Assembly: GCA_007692605.1 (NCBI GenBank)
Contig: REBS01000121.1
Location: 1 to 64,000 of the forward strand
DNA from: Gemmatimonadales bacterium
GTDB taxonomy: Bacteria > Gemmatimonadota > Gemmatimonadetes > Longimicrobiales > Gaopeijiaceae
Length of the DNA stretch: 64,000 nucleotides
Direction of reading: 5' to 3'
Positions within the stretch are counted from its first letter, which is position 1. Every line of letters starts with the position of its first letter. The translations under genes and the position numbers were made by a program. Below, one piece after another: positions 26,618 through 35,782 of the stretch. The notes below the pieces were generated by a model. That model saw only the letters and a list, made by a program, of their open reading frames with translations, searched no databases and had not been told where the DNA came from.

Positions 26618-27502
26618 TCAGACCGCAATCGGTACGGGCTCGTCGCCCGAGTAGTCGTAGAACCCGATGCCGGCCTTCCTGCCATAGCGTCCCATGGCCA
26701 CCATCCGTCTCAACAGGGGCGGAGGCGCATATCGCTCCTCGCGGTACTCATCGTACATGATCTCGGCGATCCGGTAGGTGGTGTCGTTGCCCACGAAGTC
26801 GCACAGGGTGAACGGTCCCATCGGATGCCCGCACCCCAGCTTCATACCCGCGTCGATGTCCTCGACCGAGGCGACTCCCCGTTCGAGTTGGCGAATCGCG
26901 TCCAGCATGTACGGAACCAGGAGCAGATTGACCACGAAGCCCGAATTGTCCTTCGCCGTGATGGGTTCCTTGCCGAGCGCCCTGGCAAAATCGAAGGTGC
27001 GCTCGAAAACCTCGTCGGCCGTCGCGATGGTTCGAACCACCTCGACAAGCTTCATCACGGGAACGGGATTGAAGAAGTGCAGGCCCACCACCCGATCCGA
27101 ACGACTCACCGCCGCCGCCATATTGGTCACGGTGAGGGAACTCGTGTTCGTGGCAAAGATGGCCTCCGGGCCGCACAACTCGTCCAGCTTGCCGAACAAC
27201 TCGTTCTTGATCTCGAGGTCCTCGACGATCGCCTCGATCACGATGTCTCGGTCCGCAAGCTCCTCGACCGCCGTGACGAATCGGATCTTGGCCAGGGTTT
27301 CGTCGCGCTGCTCCGCCGTGATCTTCTCCCGCTTCACCGCCCGGGCGAGCGAAGATTCGATGCGCCCTCGTCCGGCGTCGACCGCCGATGCATCGATCTC
27401 GCGGACCACCACATCCATGCCGGCCTTGGCAGAGATTTCGGCGATTCCGCTCCCCATTAGCCCGCAACCCGCCACTCCCACCTTCTGGATTCCACCCTTC
27501 AT
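26618..27502 (-). CDS. 3-hydroxyacyl-CoA (3-hydroxybutyryl-CoA) dehydrogenase
   Basis: This 294-residue enzyme oxidises L-3-hydroxyacyl-CoA to 3-ketoacyl-CoA with NAD+, or works in reverse in butyrate or PHB routes. The NAD fold GVAGCGLMGSGIAEISAKAG is at the N-terminus. The catalytic His lies in GLHFFNPVPVMKLVE near residue 140, and NSGFVVNLLLVPYMLDA and GPFTLCDFVGND follow. The ATG at 27502 follows GGGGAG; an upstream ATG at 27556 would collide with the thiolase stop. The thiolase gene is 50 bp upstream, forming a two-gene beta-oxidation-type operon. Confidence 0.92.
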   Translation of the reverse strand: MKGGIQKVGVAGCGLMGSGIAEISAKAGMDVVVREIDASAVDAGRGRIESSLARAVKREKITAEQRDETLAKIRFVTAVEELADRDIVIEAIVEDLEIKNELFGKLDELCGPEAIFATNTSSLTVTNMAAAVSRSDRVVGLHFFNPVPVMKLVEVVRTIATADEVFERTFDFARALGKEPITAKDNSGFVVNLLLVPYMLDAIRQLERGVASVEDIDAGMKLGCGHPMGPFTLCDFVGNDTTYRIAEIMYDEYREERYAPPPLLRRMVAMGRYGRKAGIGFYDYSGDEPVPIAV

Positions 27503-27552
27503 CGACTCCCCTCGTTCAGAATGATCGTGTTCAATCGACTCTCGCTTCGCGT

Positions 27553-28764
27553 TCAATCATGGAATGCTTCGACCACGACGGCTCCGCCCTGTCCACCCCC
27601 GATGCAGGCCGACCCGACCGCGAAACGCCCTCCCCTTCGGCGAAGCTCATGCAGAAGGTGCACGGTGATCCGGGTCCCCGACGCTGCGAGGGGATGGGTC
27701 AGGGCGATGGCACCGCCATTCACATTGGTCGTTTCGGGATCCAGGCCGAGTTCCTTCTCGACCGCCTTGTACTGGGGCGCGAAGGCCTCATTCACCTCGA
27801 CCAGGTCCATCTCGTCCAGACTCAGCCCCGCGCGCTCGAGTGCCGCACGGATCGCCGGCGCCGGGCCGATCCCCATGACCTTCGGCTCGACGCCCACGTA
27901 CGCCCATGACACGAGCCTCCCGAGCGGCTTGAGTCCCTCGTCTCGAGCCCAGGAAGCCGACGCGAGGACCACCGACGCCGAGCCATCCCCGATGCCCGAA
28001 GCGTTTCCAGCGGTCACGAGGCCATCTTTGCGAAAGTAGGGCCGGAGCTTCCCCAGACCTTCCATGGAGACATCCGGGCGCAGGTGCTCATCACGCTCGA
28101 ACCGGGTTTCGCCACGGCGGGATTTCACGACTACGGGAGAGACCTCCTCCAGGAATCGGCCTTCCTCCCAGGCGGCCGCGGCACGCTTCTGGCTCCGAAA
28201 GGCCACCTCGTCCGCCTCCTCCCGCTTCACCTCGTATCGGTCGGCGAGCTCCTCGGCGGTCTGCGCCATGGTCAGATCGCACCGCGTATCGAGGAGCGCC
28301 TCCCAGAGCAGGTCGTCGAACTGCCCCCCGGCCGGCCCCAGACGCAGGTCTCCCCAACGGGCGCCCCGGACCACGTGGGGGGCCTGACTCATCGATTCCG
28401 TTCCGCCGCAAAGGGTGACACTCGCGTCGCCCAGGAGGATCTCCTGCGCCCCCTGCGTGATCGCCTGAAATCCCGAGCCGCACAGACGATTCACGGTCAC
28501 GGCGGGAACCGTTTCGGGCACCTCCGCACCAAGCCCCACATGGCGAGCCAGGTAGATGGCGTCCGCCGAGGTCTGGAGCGCGTTGCCGTAGATGACATGG
28601 TCGACCCGGTCGGGCGATACCCCCGCGGCCGTCAGCGCTGACTGGGCGGACTCCACCCCCAGCTCCGTCGCACTGAACCCCTTCAGTGTCCCTCCGAAGG
28701 TTCCGAACGGGGTTCTCTTCCCCGAAAGAAAGACGATGTCGGTATCGTGTCCCTGGGTCGCCAT
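27553..28764 (-). CDS. acetyl-CoA acetyltransferase (thiolase)
   Basis: This 403-residue thiolase cleaves 3-ketoacyl-CoA or condenses two acetyl-CoA. The nucleophile Cys95 is in VNRLCGSGFQA. VNEAFAPQ near residue 330 and the C-terminal GSACIGGGQGGA give the other catalytic motifs. The usual GHPLGASG reads THPLAASG, so the catalytic His is kept but two neighbouring Gly are changed. It precedes the hydroxyacyl-CoA dehydrogenase in the same operon. Degradative versus biosynthetic direction cannot be read from sequence. Confidence 0.92.
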   Translation of the reverse strand: MATQGHDTDIVFLSGKRTPFGTFGGTLKGFSATELGVESAQSALTAAGVSPDRVDHVIYGNALQTSADAIYLARHVGLGAEVPETVPAVTVNRLCGSGFQAITQGAQEILLGDASVTLCGGTESMSQAPHVVRGARWGDLRLGPAGGQFDDLLWEALLDTRCDLTMAQTAEELADRYEVKREEADEVAFRSQKRAAAAWEEGRFLEEVSPVVVKSRRGETRFERDEHLRPDVSMEGLGKLRPYFRKDGLVTAGNASGIGDGSASVVLASASWARDEGLKPLGRLVSWAYVGVEPKVMGIGPAPAIRAALERAGLSLDEMDLVEVNEAFAPQYKAVEKELGLDPETTNVNGGAIALTHPLAASGTRITVHLLHELRRRGGRFAVGSACIGGGQGGAVVVEAFHD

Positions 28765-28912
28765 CAGGTGGAGCTCCGTGGTCTGCGGTGATCATGGTGG
28801 GACCGATGAGGATCGGGCCCCGTCAAGGTTTTCACGTACCCTTGATATCCGAGAGCGTTCACTCTCATCCGTCCCCCTTCGGGAGTCGGCCTCATCTTCT
28901 CCGGTGCGCGCC

Positions 28913-29995
28913 TCAACCGAAAGTGGGCTCCGGAGTGTCCTCGGGCAGGTGGGGCTTGAAGGTGGCCTTGGTGTTGGCCTTCAGATACGCCTCTTCGGCA
29001 TCGATCACACCGGACATCAACAGCTCCATGATGTGCTGGTCGAGAAGCTGCATGCCGTCCTTCCGACCGGTCTGGATCATCGAGGGGATCTGGTGCAGCT
29101 TCGCCTCGCGAATCAGGTTCGAGATCGCCGAGGTGCCGACCATGATCTCCATGGCCGCGACCCGGCCCTTCCCTCCCTTCTTGCGCAGCAGAGCCTGGGA
29201 CACCACCCCCTTCAGCGACTCCGCCAGCATCGACCGGATCTGCTCCTGCTGATCCGCGGGGAATACATCGATGATCCGGTCCACGGTCTTGGGGGCCGAG
29301 TTCGTATGCAGCGTTCCGAACACGAGGTGCCCCGTTTCGGCGGCGGTCATCCCCAGCTCGATGGTTTCCCGGTCCCGCATTTCTCCGACGAGGATCACAT
29401 CCGGGTCTTCTCGCAGCGCGGCCCGAAGTGCGTTGGCAAAGCTCCGGGTATTCGTGCCAATCTCGCGCTGGTTGACAAGGCACTTCCGATTCGGGTGCGT
29501 GAACTCGACCGGATCCTCGACGGTCAGGATGTGATCGAACCGGGTCTTGTTGATCAGGTCAACCATGGCCGCCAGCGTCGTGGACTTCCCCGATCCGGTC
29601 GGACCGGTCACCAGGACGAGACCCTTCGAGAGCTTGCAGAAATCACGGATCACCTGCGGAAGACCCAACTGGTCGGCCGTGAGCACCTCGGATGGGATCG
29701 TGCGAAACACCGCCCCCAGCCCCTTCCTCTGCCAGAAGACATTGACCCGGAATCGGGCCACGCCTTCGATTTCATAGGCGAAGTCGAAGTCCATCGTCTC
29801 GAGGAAGGTCGACCGCCACTCCTCCTCCATGATCTCGTAGACCAGCTTCTCCATGTCCATCCCGGTCAACTCACGGAACTTGTACGGTTGAAGCCGGCCG
29901 TTGAGCCGCATGATCGGAGGGGCCCCCGTGGTAAGATGCAGGTCGGACCCGCCCCGTTCCGCAAGGACCTTCAGAAACTGATCAATCTGTGCCAT
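28913..29995 (-). CDS. pilT: type IV pilus retraction ATPase PilT
   Basis: PilT (360 residues) is the hexameric ATPase that powers pilus retraction and twitching. Residues 1-100 form the PAS-like N-domain (SDLHLTTGAPPIMRLNG). Walker A is GPTGSGKSTTLAAM near 137, the Asp box TVEDPVEFTH, Walker B DVILVGEMRD, and the His box GHLVFGTLHTN. The C-terminal AIRNLIRE-type motif is AISNLIREAKLHQ. It follows the MshEN-domain gene by 15 bp. No pilin or pilB gene is nearby. Confidence 0.95.
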   Translation of the reverse strand: MAQIDQFLKVLAERGGSDLHLTTGAPPIMRLNGRLQPYKFRELTGMDMEKLVYEIMEEEWRSTFLETMDFDFAYEIEGVARFRVNVFWQRKGLGAVFRTIPSEVLTADQLGLPQVIRDFCKLSKGLVLVTGPTGSGKSTTLAAMVDLINKTRFDHILTVEDPVEFTHPNRKCLVNQREIGTNTRSFANALRAALREDPDVILVGEMRDRETIELGMTAAETGHLVFGTLHTNSAPKTVDRIIDVFPADQQEQIRSMLAESLKGVVSQALLRKKGGKGRVAAMEIMVGTSAISNLIREAKLHQIPSMIQTGRKDGMQLLDQHIMELLMSGVIDAEEAYLKANTKATFKPHLPEDTPEPTFG

Positions 29996-30010
29996 ATCGG
30001 AACCAAGTGT

Positions 30011-31321
30011 TCAATGGGATACACTGATCGGAAAGAGTCTCCAGGTGAAGTCATCGGCGCTCGCGCCCTCGACCTCGATTTCCCAGCTGATCCCCTGTCC
30101 GGCGTACGTCGTGCGAAGCTCGCTCGAAGGCATGTCGACAAGGAGCGACCGGGACACCGGGATCAATCGTTCGATCCAGAATGCAGCGTCTTCGCCGGCG
30201 TCCACGCTGACCGCATCGAAGTCGAACTTCTTCAATTTCTCCAGAAATTCCTCGACGGCGCCGGACTCCTTCGGGTCCGGAAGCCGCAGCAGCAGCTCTT
30301 CTTCCGGAGCATTCGAGGGGTCGACGCCCCCCTCGGCACGAGTCTCCAGATGAGCGGCGCGCGTTTCAGAGCCGAACAACGTCGTGGGAAGAGTTCGCAG
30401 AATTCCCTCGGACTTCCCGGCCTCCCCGCACCGCACCGCGAACCGGGCCGAGCCCGAACGACGGATCAACCGCGCCTCGTGGATGAGTTCGGAAGGGGGA
30501 GCCGGCCGACTGACCCGATCACCGACCGGGGACTCGAGGAGGTTGATCAGGACCTCGCGGCGCACTCCCCCGGTCAGCGACGAGACTTCGACCGGAACCT
30601 CGGTCCCTTCCCAGAGGATCGTCGCGCGCCAAGAGGCCGCCCGCGCCGCGCGCACGTCCCCGTCGTCGGGTCCGAAGACGCCCTCGTGCGGATCCATACG
30701 CTCCGCCATGGCCCGCGGCCATCCTGCCGCGAGGGTCACTCGTCGGACCCCACCGTCGACTCGAATCCAGCCCATCGCGGTGCGCCCTCGAATCGAGATT
30801 CCGAGCTTCTCGGCTCCTTCATCCATCGCCAGCTCGAGAAACCGCTCCACGGACACCACCTCTCGCAACCCCGAATCCGCCTCCGCCACGCCCTGGTCGA
30901 AGACCGATCGAATCAGGGTGCGGATCTTCCCCGGGGATGCGATCGCGAGCTCCACACCCAGCCCCGTCTTGTGCTTGAGTTCCCGGACCACCGTGTCCTT
31001 GAGGGGAGAGTCGACCACGACGACCAGCGTCCCACCCGCCCGCGAGATCGGCAGCGCGAGGTTGCTCAGGGCCCACTCCGGCGTGACGAGAGAGGCGATA
31101 TCCCGATCGATTGCCTCTGCGTCGGGAAAGATGTACGGAAGATCGAACTGTGCCGCCAGTGCGAACTCGAGCTCCTCGGCGGAGATGAACCCGAGGTGGG
31201 TCAACGCCTCACCGAAGAATCCTCCGTGCTGCTTCTGGTACTCGAGCGCCGCCTTCTGCTCGGACTTCGTGATCCGGCCGAGGTCCAGAAGCACCTGGCC
31301 GAGGTTTCGTCGCTCAGACAT
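30011..31321 (-). CDS. MshEN/GspE N-terminal domain protein without ATPase domain
   Basis: The first ~150 of 436 residues match the N-terminal domain of GspE/PilB assembly ATPases, with two tandem MshEN repeats: NLGQVLLDLGRITKSEQKAA and FFGEALTHLGFISAEELEFA. In c-di-GMP-binding MshEN repeats an Arg precedes the LG, but here the residues are Asn and Phe, so ligand binding is doubtful. No Walker motifs occur in the remaining ~280 residues, which are not recognised. It starts 12 bp after the dehydrogenase gene and ends 15 bp before pilT, so it may serve the pilus retraction machine. Confidence 0.75.
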   Translation of the reverse strand: MSERRNLGQVLLDLGRITKSEQKAALEYQKQHGGFFGEALTHLGFISAEELEFALAAQFDLPYIFPDAEAIDRDIASLVTPEWALSNLALPISRAGGTLVVVVDSPLKDTVVRELKHKTGLGVELAIASPGKIRTLIRSVFDQGVAEADSGLREVVSVERFLELAMDEGAEKLGISIRGRTAMGWIRVDGGVRRVTLAAGWPRAMAERMDPHEGVFGPDDGDVRAARAASWRATILWEGTEVPVEVSSLTGGVRREVLINLLESPVGDRVSRPAPPSELIHEARLIRRSGSARFAVRCGEAGKSEGILRTLPTTLFGSETRAAHLETRAEGGVDPSNAPEEELLLRLPDPKESGAVEEFLEKLKKFDFDAVSVDAGEDAAFWIERLIPVSRSLLVDMPSSELRTTYAGQGISWEIEVEGASADDFTWRLFPISVSH

Positions 31322-31333
31322 GAACGCCCACCA

Positions 31334-32404
31334 TCAGGGATAAGTTGTCAGGAGTTCGGCAAGTCCGTCAGCCAGCCACTCGCCGACCTCGCCGGTTGAT
31401 CGGGTTCCGCCCAGATCCGGAGTCGTGACCCCCTGGGCAATGGCCGAGGTGACGACATCGTCGACCGCCCGCTCGAGGTCTCCTCGACCCAGGTAGCCCA
31501 TCAGGAGACCCACGCAGCGCACCGCGGCCATCGGATTCGCGATCCCCTGCCCGGCGATATCCGGAGCCGAGCCATGGACTGGCTCGAAGAGGGCATGAAT
31601 CCCGGGGTTCAAGTTGGCGGATGGAGCCAATCCCATCCCTCCGGTCAGGGCGGCTCCCTCGTCGCTCAGAATGTCGCCGAACAGGTTGGAGGTCACCAGC
31701 ACGTCGTGTCGATCCGGGTTCCGGATCAGATCCATGGCCATGGCATCGACGTACTGCATATCGGACTCCAACTCCGGGAACTCCTCTGCGATTTCCCGAA
31801 ACACCCGTCGCCAGAGCCGTCCGGAGTGGGGCATCGCGTTCGCCTTGTCCACCAGTGTGACGCGCCCTCGATCTCGCTCCCTCGCGAACTCGAACGCTCG
31901 GCGGACGATCCGCCCGACCCCCATTGCCGTCGTCACATCCTCCTGGATCGCCAGTTCGTGCGGGGTCCCCTCTCGGAGATTTCCCCCGAGGCCGCCGTAG
32001 CTCCCCTCGGTGTTCTCGCGGAAGATATGGAGGTCCATCGGTCGCTCAGCCCCATGCCGAAGCGGCGACAGATCCGGGTGCAGGAGTCTGCAGGGTCGGT
32101 AGTTCACGTAGAGGTCGAGACGGAACCGCAGGCCGAGCAGGATATCCCGGGCGTGGACATTCGACGGGACCCTGGGGTCACCGAGGGCCCCGAGCAGGAT
32201 GGCGTCGTAGTTTTCCGAGAGCTCAGCGAAATCCTCTTCGGTGAGAGTCGTGCCGGTCCGGAGGTAGCGGTCAGCCCCGAGATCCCATTCGTCCCAGCCC
32301 AGCGCAAGGCCTTCATCTCTGGAAAGAACATCCAGCAGCCGAACCGCCTGCTCCATGACCTCGACCCCGACACCATCTCCGGGAATGATTGCGATGCGCG
32401 CCAT
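31334..32404 (-). CDS. isocitrate/isopropylmalate dehydrogenase family protein
   Basis: This 356-residue NAD(P)-dependent beta-decarboxylating dehydrogenase has the motif IFRENTEGSYGG near residue 128, the catalytic Lys in VTLVDKANAMPHSG, and the metal aspartates in DAMAMDLIRNP and NLFGDILSDEGA. RENTEG resembles isocitrate, homoisocitrate and tartrate dehydrogenases more than the classical LeuB loop. No leuA or leuCD genes are adjacent. The substrate is therefore left open: 3-isopropylmalate is possible, and a tartrate- or homoisocitrate-like substrate equally so. Confidence 0.85.
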   Translation of the reverse strand: MARIAIIPGDGVGVEVMEQAVRLLDVLSRDEGLALGWDEWDLGADRYLRTGTTLTEEDFAELSENYDAILLGALGDPRVPSNVHARDILLGLRFRLDLYVNYRPCRLLHPDLSPLRHGAERPMDLHIFRENTEGSYGGLGGNLREGTPHELAIQEDVTTAMGVGRIVRRAFEFARERDRGRVTLVDKANAMPHSGRLWRRVFREIAEEFPELESDMQYVDAMAMDLIRNPDRHDVLVTSNLFGDILSDEGAALTGGMGLAPSANLNPGIHALFEPVHGSAPDIAGQGIANPMAAVRCVGLLMGYLGRGDLERAVDDVVTSAIAQGVTTPDLGGTRSTGEVGEWLADGLAELLTTYP

Positions 32405-32493
32405 ATACCTCAGGGACAGTCAGGAAACGGTCGATCTCGATCGAGCGAAGAGTATAGGTTTCAGGCGGGTCCGGCGCCACTCTCGGAACCGGG

Positions 32494-32958
32494 CTACTCC
32501 TCCGATCCAACGCGGAGCAGGCCCCGAACCGGATCGCCGTATCCCTCCACCACGAAGGGATAGGAGCCGTTGGGTGCGTCCTCGAAGGAAAACAACTGCC
32601 GGCTCCCCCGCTGTGTGAGTGGAGGGGACGCCGTCTGCTCGGACCTGCGAAGAAACTCAGCCGCCGCGGGGTCCATCTCCTCCAGAAGGAACCGCACCAC
32701 ATGCACCCGGTGATCTTCGACAATGAACTGAACCCACGCGCCGGGCTCGAGTGTCACCGCCCCCGGGAGCACCCGCGTCCGTGCGCCGGTCCCCCCCAGA
32801 TGAATCCGGTGAAAGACCGTTCCGGACGGAAGGCCCAACTCCTCGGCGAGTTCGGGGTCCGTGGGTGGCGGGGGGTCCCGCAGGCACCCCGTGAACAACA
32901 GGCTCATCAGAACGAGTCCGACGACGAGGCCGACAGGGGAGTTCAAGTGAAGCAACAC
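32494..32958 (-). CDS. lipoprotein with cupredoxin-like domain
   Basis: This 154-residue protein has a signal sequence ending in lipobox FTGC (Cys near residue 23), then a Pro-rich spacer and a beta-rich domain. Elements such as VTLEPGAWVQFIVEDHRVHVV and the C-terminal NGSYPFVVEGYGDPVRGLLRV are like the edge strands of cupredoxins. The Cys and Met ligands expected for a type 1 copper site are not evident. The GTG at 32958 gives a complete signal peptide; a TTG at 32946 is an alternative. A long upstream extension of the frame overlaps the zinc-ribbon gene and is not used. Confidence 0.65.
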   Translation of the reverse strand: MLLHLNSPVGLVVGLVLMSLLFTGCLRDPPPPTDPELAEELGLPSGTVFHRIHLGGTGARTRVLPGAVTLEPGAWVQFIVEDHRVHVVRFLLEEMDPAAAEFLRRSEQTASPPLTQRGSRQLFSFEDAPNGSYPFVVEGYGDPVRGLLRVGSEE

Positions 32959-32983
32959 CGGCCTCGGCCTCTGCGCAGTCCGC

Positions 32984-33748
32984 TCAGCTGTCGGTGGTGG
33001 TTCCGCATGCAATGCAGAAGGCCCAGTCCCGCTCCAGGACCTCTCCACACTCGCTGCAGGGCATGATGAAGACGTTCGCGCCGCAGAAGGGACAGAACCG
33101 AAGGGTCTCCCGATCCGGGAGCGACGACTCGCAGTCGGGGCAATCGGACGGAGGGGCCCCACGAACCAGATCGGGTGCGGCCGCCCGTCGGGGGGCCGTC
33201 GCCTTCTTCGCTGACCCCGAGGCGAGCAACACGGGAGTCGCCTCCTGTTTCGGCGCCGACGAAGTCTCGCGGGCCGATGAGGAACTCCGATCCGACCTCT
33301 CATCCGTGGAGGCCTTGTCGGACTCGGCAGCGAACGTCGATTTCTTCCCCGATACGTCAGACGCCGAGGCCTCGTCGTTCCCCCCGGCCTCCTTGCCATT
33401 CGCTGGGGGCAATTCGTCCGGGTTCAGTCGAACCTGAACCGCTGCGAACTCCCGATAAAGCCCCGTGTTCGGATTCGATGAATCGAGCTCTCGCCGGATC
33501 CGGGCCTGCGCGGCCTCGGATTCCAGCTCCAGTAGGCCATCGCCCCCCCCGAGGAGTCGCAGGAGAGCAGCTTCATAGTCCCCGTTGAGCTCGACGCCGA
33601 TCCGGTCCCGGTGCGTTCGGTAGGGCACAAGCGACTGGTAGATCTCGGCCACCGTGAAGGGGCCGGAAAGGTAGTCGGGTGCCCCGCGGCGGATCTCTTC
33701 GACCAGCACCTGGTGAAAGCGTCGAACCACCGTGGCATCGGGTGCCAT
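32984..33748 (-). CDS. double zinc-ribbon protein
   Basis: A 254-residue cytosolic protein. The N-terminal ~110 residues are helical (VVRRFHQVLVEEIRRGAPDY, TVAEIYQSLVPYR). Next comes a Ser/Lys/Glu-rich linker and then a C-terminal pair of zinc ribbons with CPDC/CPFC and CSEC/CIAC Cys pairs (about residues 203-250). The ATG at 33748 has AAGGAG five bases upstream. Zinc ribbons of this kind usually mediate protein or nucleic-acid contacts, but no specific function can be assigned. TPR and acidic proteins follow upstream in the same orientation. Confidence 0.75.
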   Translation of the reverse strand: MAPDATVVRRFHQVLVEEIRRGAPDYLSGPFTVAEIYQSLVPYRTHRDRIGVELNGDYEAALLRLLGGGDGLLELESEAAQARIRRELDSSNPNTGLYREFAAVQVRLNPDELPPANGKEAGGNDEASASDVSGKKSTFAAESDKASTDERSDRSSSSARETSSAPKQEATPVLLASGSAKKATAPRRAAAPDLVRGAPPSDCPDCESSLPDRETLRFCPFCGANVFIMPCSECGEVLERDWAFCIACGTTTDS

Positions 33749-33815
33749 GTCTGCTCCTTGAAAATCGATAAATGAGGGGAATGTCACAGCTGGCTCGGCG
33801 GAGTGCCGGGCGGAT

Positions 33816-34925
33816 TCACTCGAGAATCTGAAGGTCCAGAAGTCCGGCTCGTGCGGCGCCCTTAAGGAATGCCTCCGGGTCGGTCGACGGTACATCGACC
33901 CCGAACTGCTCGTGCCACCGTTCCGCCATCCGCCGCATGAACTCCCCCGGACGGTCGTGCTGAAAGCCCGAGTCATCCCGGAGGGCTCTCACGACCTCCT
34001 GCCAGCTCCCCCGGAACTGTCCTCTGCCCGGTAGGCGCACCTCGATCTCAATCGTGCCGGCGGGGGGGCCGGCGACTCCGAAGAGCTCCAACTGCGACTC
34101 ATCCCTTCGCCAGAGAGAATCGTCGTCGTGGAACCGCGCCTCGACTTCAGCGAGGACCCTCTCGACCGGATCGTCCTCGAACCGCTGAAGCTCGTCGATC
34201 CGGGTGTTCCAGGGAGCCAGGCTCGGATGGTCCTGACTCCACCCACGCACCTTGTGCTTCAACTCCATGAGCCGATAGAGCGACAGAATGTCCCAGTTTT
34301 CCCCCGGAGGTACCCGCTCGTACTCGCGCAGCGCCGCTGGGCCGTCCCCGCGATCATAGAGCAGATGGCCCAGATACACCCGAGCCTCGTACAGATCGGG
34401 GGCGACCCGAAGTGCCCTGCGAATCTGACGAGCCGCCGCAACCTCGTCGCCGAGTCGGTGGAGCGTGTAGCCCACGCAGGCGGTGGCCTCAGCGCAGTCG
34501 GGACGAGCGGCCGCCAGGCGGGCGAAAACGTTTCGGGCCTGGGGATACAGCCCTTCTCGATAGAGCGCGCGCCCCATCGTGAGCATGAGCTCGACATCAT
34601 CGTCGAAACCCTGGGACTCCACATGGCGGAACAGCTTGAGTCCCTCCTCGATGTGGCCCATTCGGAGAAGGACCTCCCCCATGCCCACCAGCCCATCCTC
34701 GTGCGTGGCGTCGAGGACCAGGGCCCGTTCGAAGGCCCGTCGCGCCCACGCGAACTCCTCGCGGGCCAGCCGCGCATAGCCCAGACCCACATACAGGTCC
34801 ACCGAATTGGGATAGAGGGCCACACCCTCCTTCAGGGTCTCGAGCGCTCCATCGACGTCGCCGCTGTTGTAGAGGTCATGCGCTCTGTCGTCGTATTCTT
34901 CTGAGCTCCAGAAGCGATGGGGCAT
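33816..34925 (-). CDS. tetratricopeptide repeat protein
   Basis: A 369-residue protein with about six TPRs in residues 8-210, for example the units ending NSVDLYVGLGYARLA, HEDGLVGMGEVLLRMG and LYEARVYLGHLLYDRG. A poorly conserved C-terminal domain follows (IEIEVRLPGRGQFRGSW). The ATG at 34925 has GGAGGT ten bases upstream. There is no signal peptide, so it is likely a cytosolic scaffold. It lies in a run of minus-strand genes with the zinc-ribbon protein, but no known complex is recognised. Confidence 0.8.
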   Translation of the reverse strand: MPHRFWSSEEYDDRAHDLYNSGDVDGALETLKEGVALYPNSVDLYVGLGYARLAREEFAWARRAFERALVLDATHEDGLVGMGEVLLRMGHIEEGLKLFRHVESQGFDDDVELMLTMGRALYREGLYPQARNVFARLAAARPDCAEATACVGYTLHRLGDEVAAARQIRRALRVAPDLYEARVYLGHLLYDRGDGPAALREYERVPPGENWDILSLYRLMELKHKVRGWSQDHPSLAPWNTRIDELQRFEDDPVERVLAEVEARFHDDDSLWRRDESQLELFGVAGPPAGTIEIEVRLPGRGQFRGSWQEVVRALRDDSGFQHDRPGEFMRRMAERWHEQFGVDVPSTDPEAFLKGAARAGLLDLQILE

Positions 34926-35107
34926 CGGCGAACCGACCTCCGACTGTGACAGGAGTTGCGTCCGGGCTGAGGGGTCCCGAACGATCGCACACAATCTAAG
35001 GGGGTGAGACCGCTTCCACAAACGGCCACCGGGTCCCTGACTCAGGACCCCGGGGAACCCTTTCGATCCCGCGGCCGCCCCCTCTACACACCGCACACCT
35101 GGGGTCC

Positions 35108-35159
35108 AATAAAAAGACGGGGCGGAACCTGGCGCTCGCGCCATGTCCCCACCCCGTCT
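35108..35159 (-). terminator. intrinsic terminator of the 35225-35608 gene
   Basis: On the minus strand a ten-base arm beginning gacggggtgg pairs, with one mismatch, with its complement around an inner GGCG-CGCC hairpin. The sequence then runs into CTTTTTATT. It lies about 65 bp after the stop of the acidic-tail gene, which fits a Rho-independent terminator. Confidence 0.75.
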
Positions 35160-35224
35160 CCAACAGCTTTGGCCCTGCGACCCGCTTCGGTCCACCGGGC
35201 TGACTGTGTCGCCGTGAGCCCGGA

Positions 35225-35608
35225 TCAGGCCGTGGGCGAATCCTCCGCACCGGCGCCTACAGGCTGCCGCGGAGACTCGACGGACTCCGGGGTCTCGGTA
35301 CGGTCGCCGGCAGCTTCGACCTCGGCAGCTTCGACTTCGGCCTCTTCGCCGGTGGCATCCACCTCGGTCTTGCTCGCGCTTCCGGGCCGTCCGTGCGGAA
35401 TCGCCGGCCGGCAGAAGCGCATTCCGAGCTGGAAGAGGTCCTTCAGGTCGGACTCGGCGAGATCGGGATACCGCTCGCCCAGATAATCCATCGTTTCCTC
35501 CATCCAGTGCTGCTGATCGTCCTCTTCAGCCTGGAGTACGCCGCATCGGTTGATGTGGCTGAAGAGCTCATCGCGAGCCCGGTCCTTCAGCTTGTTCCTA
35601 TCGGTCAT
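35225..35608 (-). CDS. small hypothetical protein with acidic tail
   Basis: A 127-residue protein, not recognised. The N-terminal half is helical and charged (KLKDRARDELFSHINRCG, MEETMDYLGERYPDLAESDL). From about residue 80 it becomes a low-complexity Glu/Ala/Thr tail. The ATG has GGGAGG four bases upstream, and an intrinsic terminator follows, so it is probably a monocistronic, genuinely expressed gene. No cysteine pairs or membrane segments. Confidence 0.7.
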   Translation of the reverse strand: MTDRNKLKDRARDELFSHINRCGVLQAEEDDQQHWMEETMDYLGERYPDLAESDLKDLFQLGMRFCRPAIPHGRPGSASKTEVDATGEEAEVEAAEVEAAGDRTETPESVESPRQPVGAGAEDSPTA

Positions 35609-35782
35609 GAAGCCTCCCTTCTATGCTGTAACGTCCCGAGAGCCGACATTTTGCCCATCGGGGAGTGCAGAGTAACGGTTATTCTGCAGCATTCAAACAT
35701 AACCTTCAACCTTCGTCTAACGCAAACCTCGGCCCTCGTCCGAGCGGTCCCGATGCGAGGGCACGAACCCCGGAGAACCCCA

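Noticed and set aside
28592..31399. 935-codon open frame on the plus strand
   Set aside because: It is antisense to the thiolase, pilT and MshEN genes. Very GC-rich coding DNA keeps antisense frames open, and the translation has no recognisable domain.
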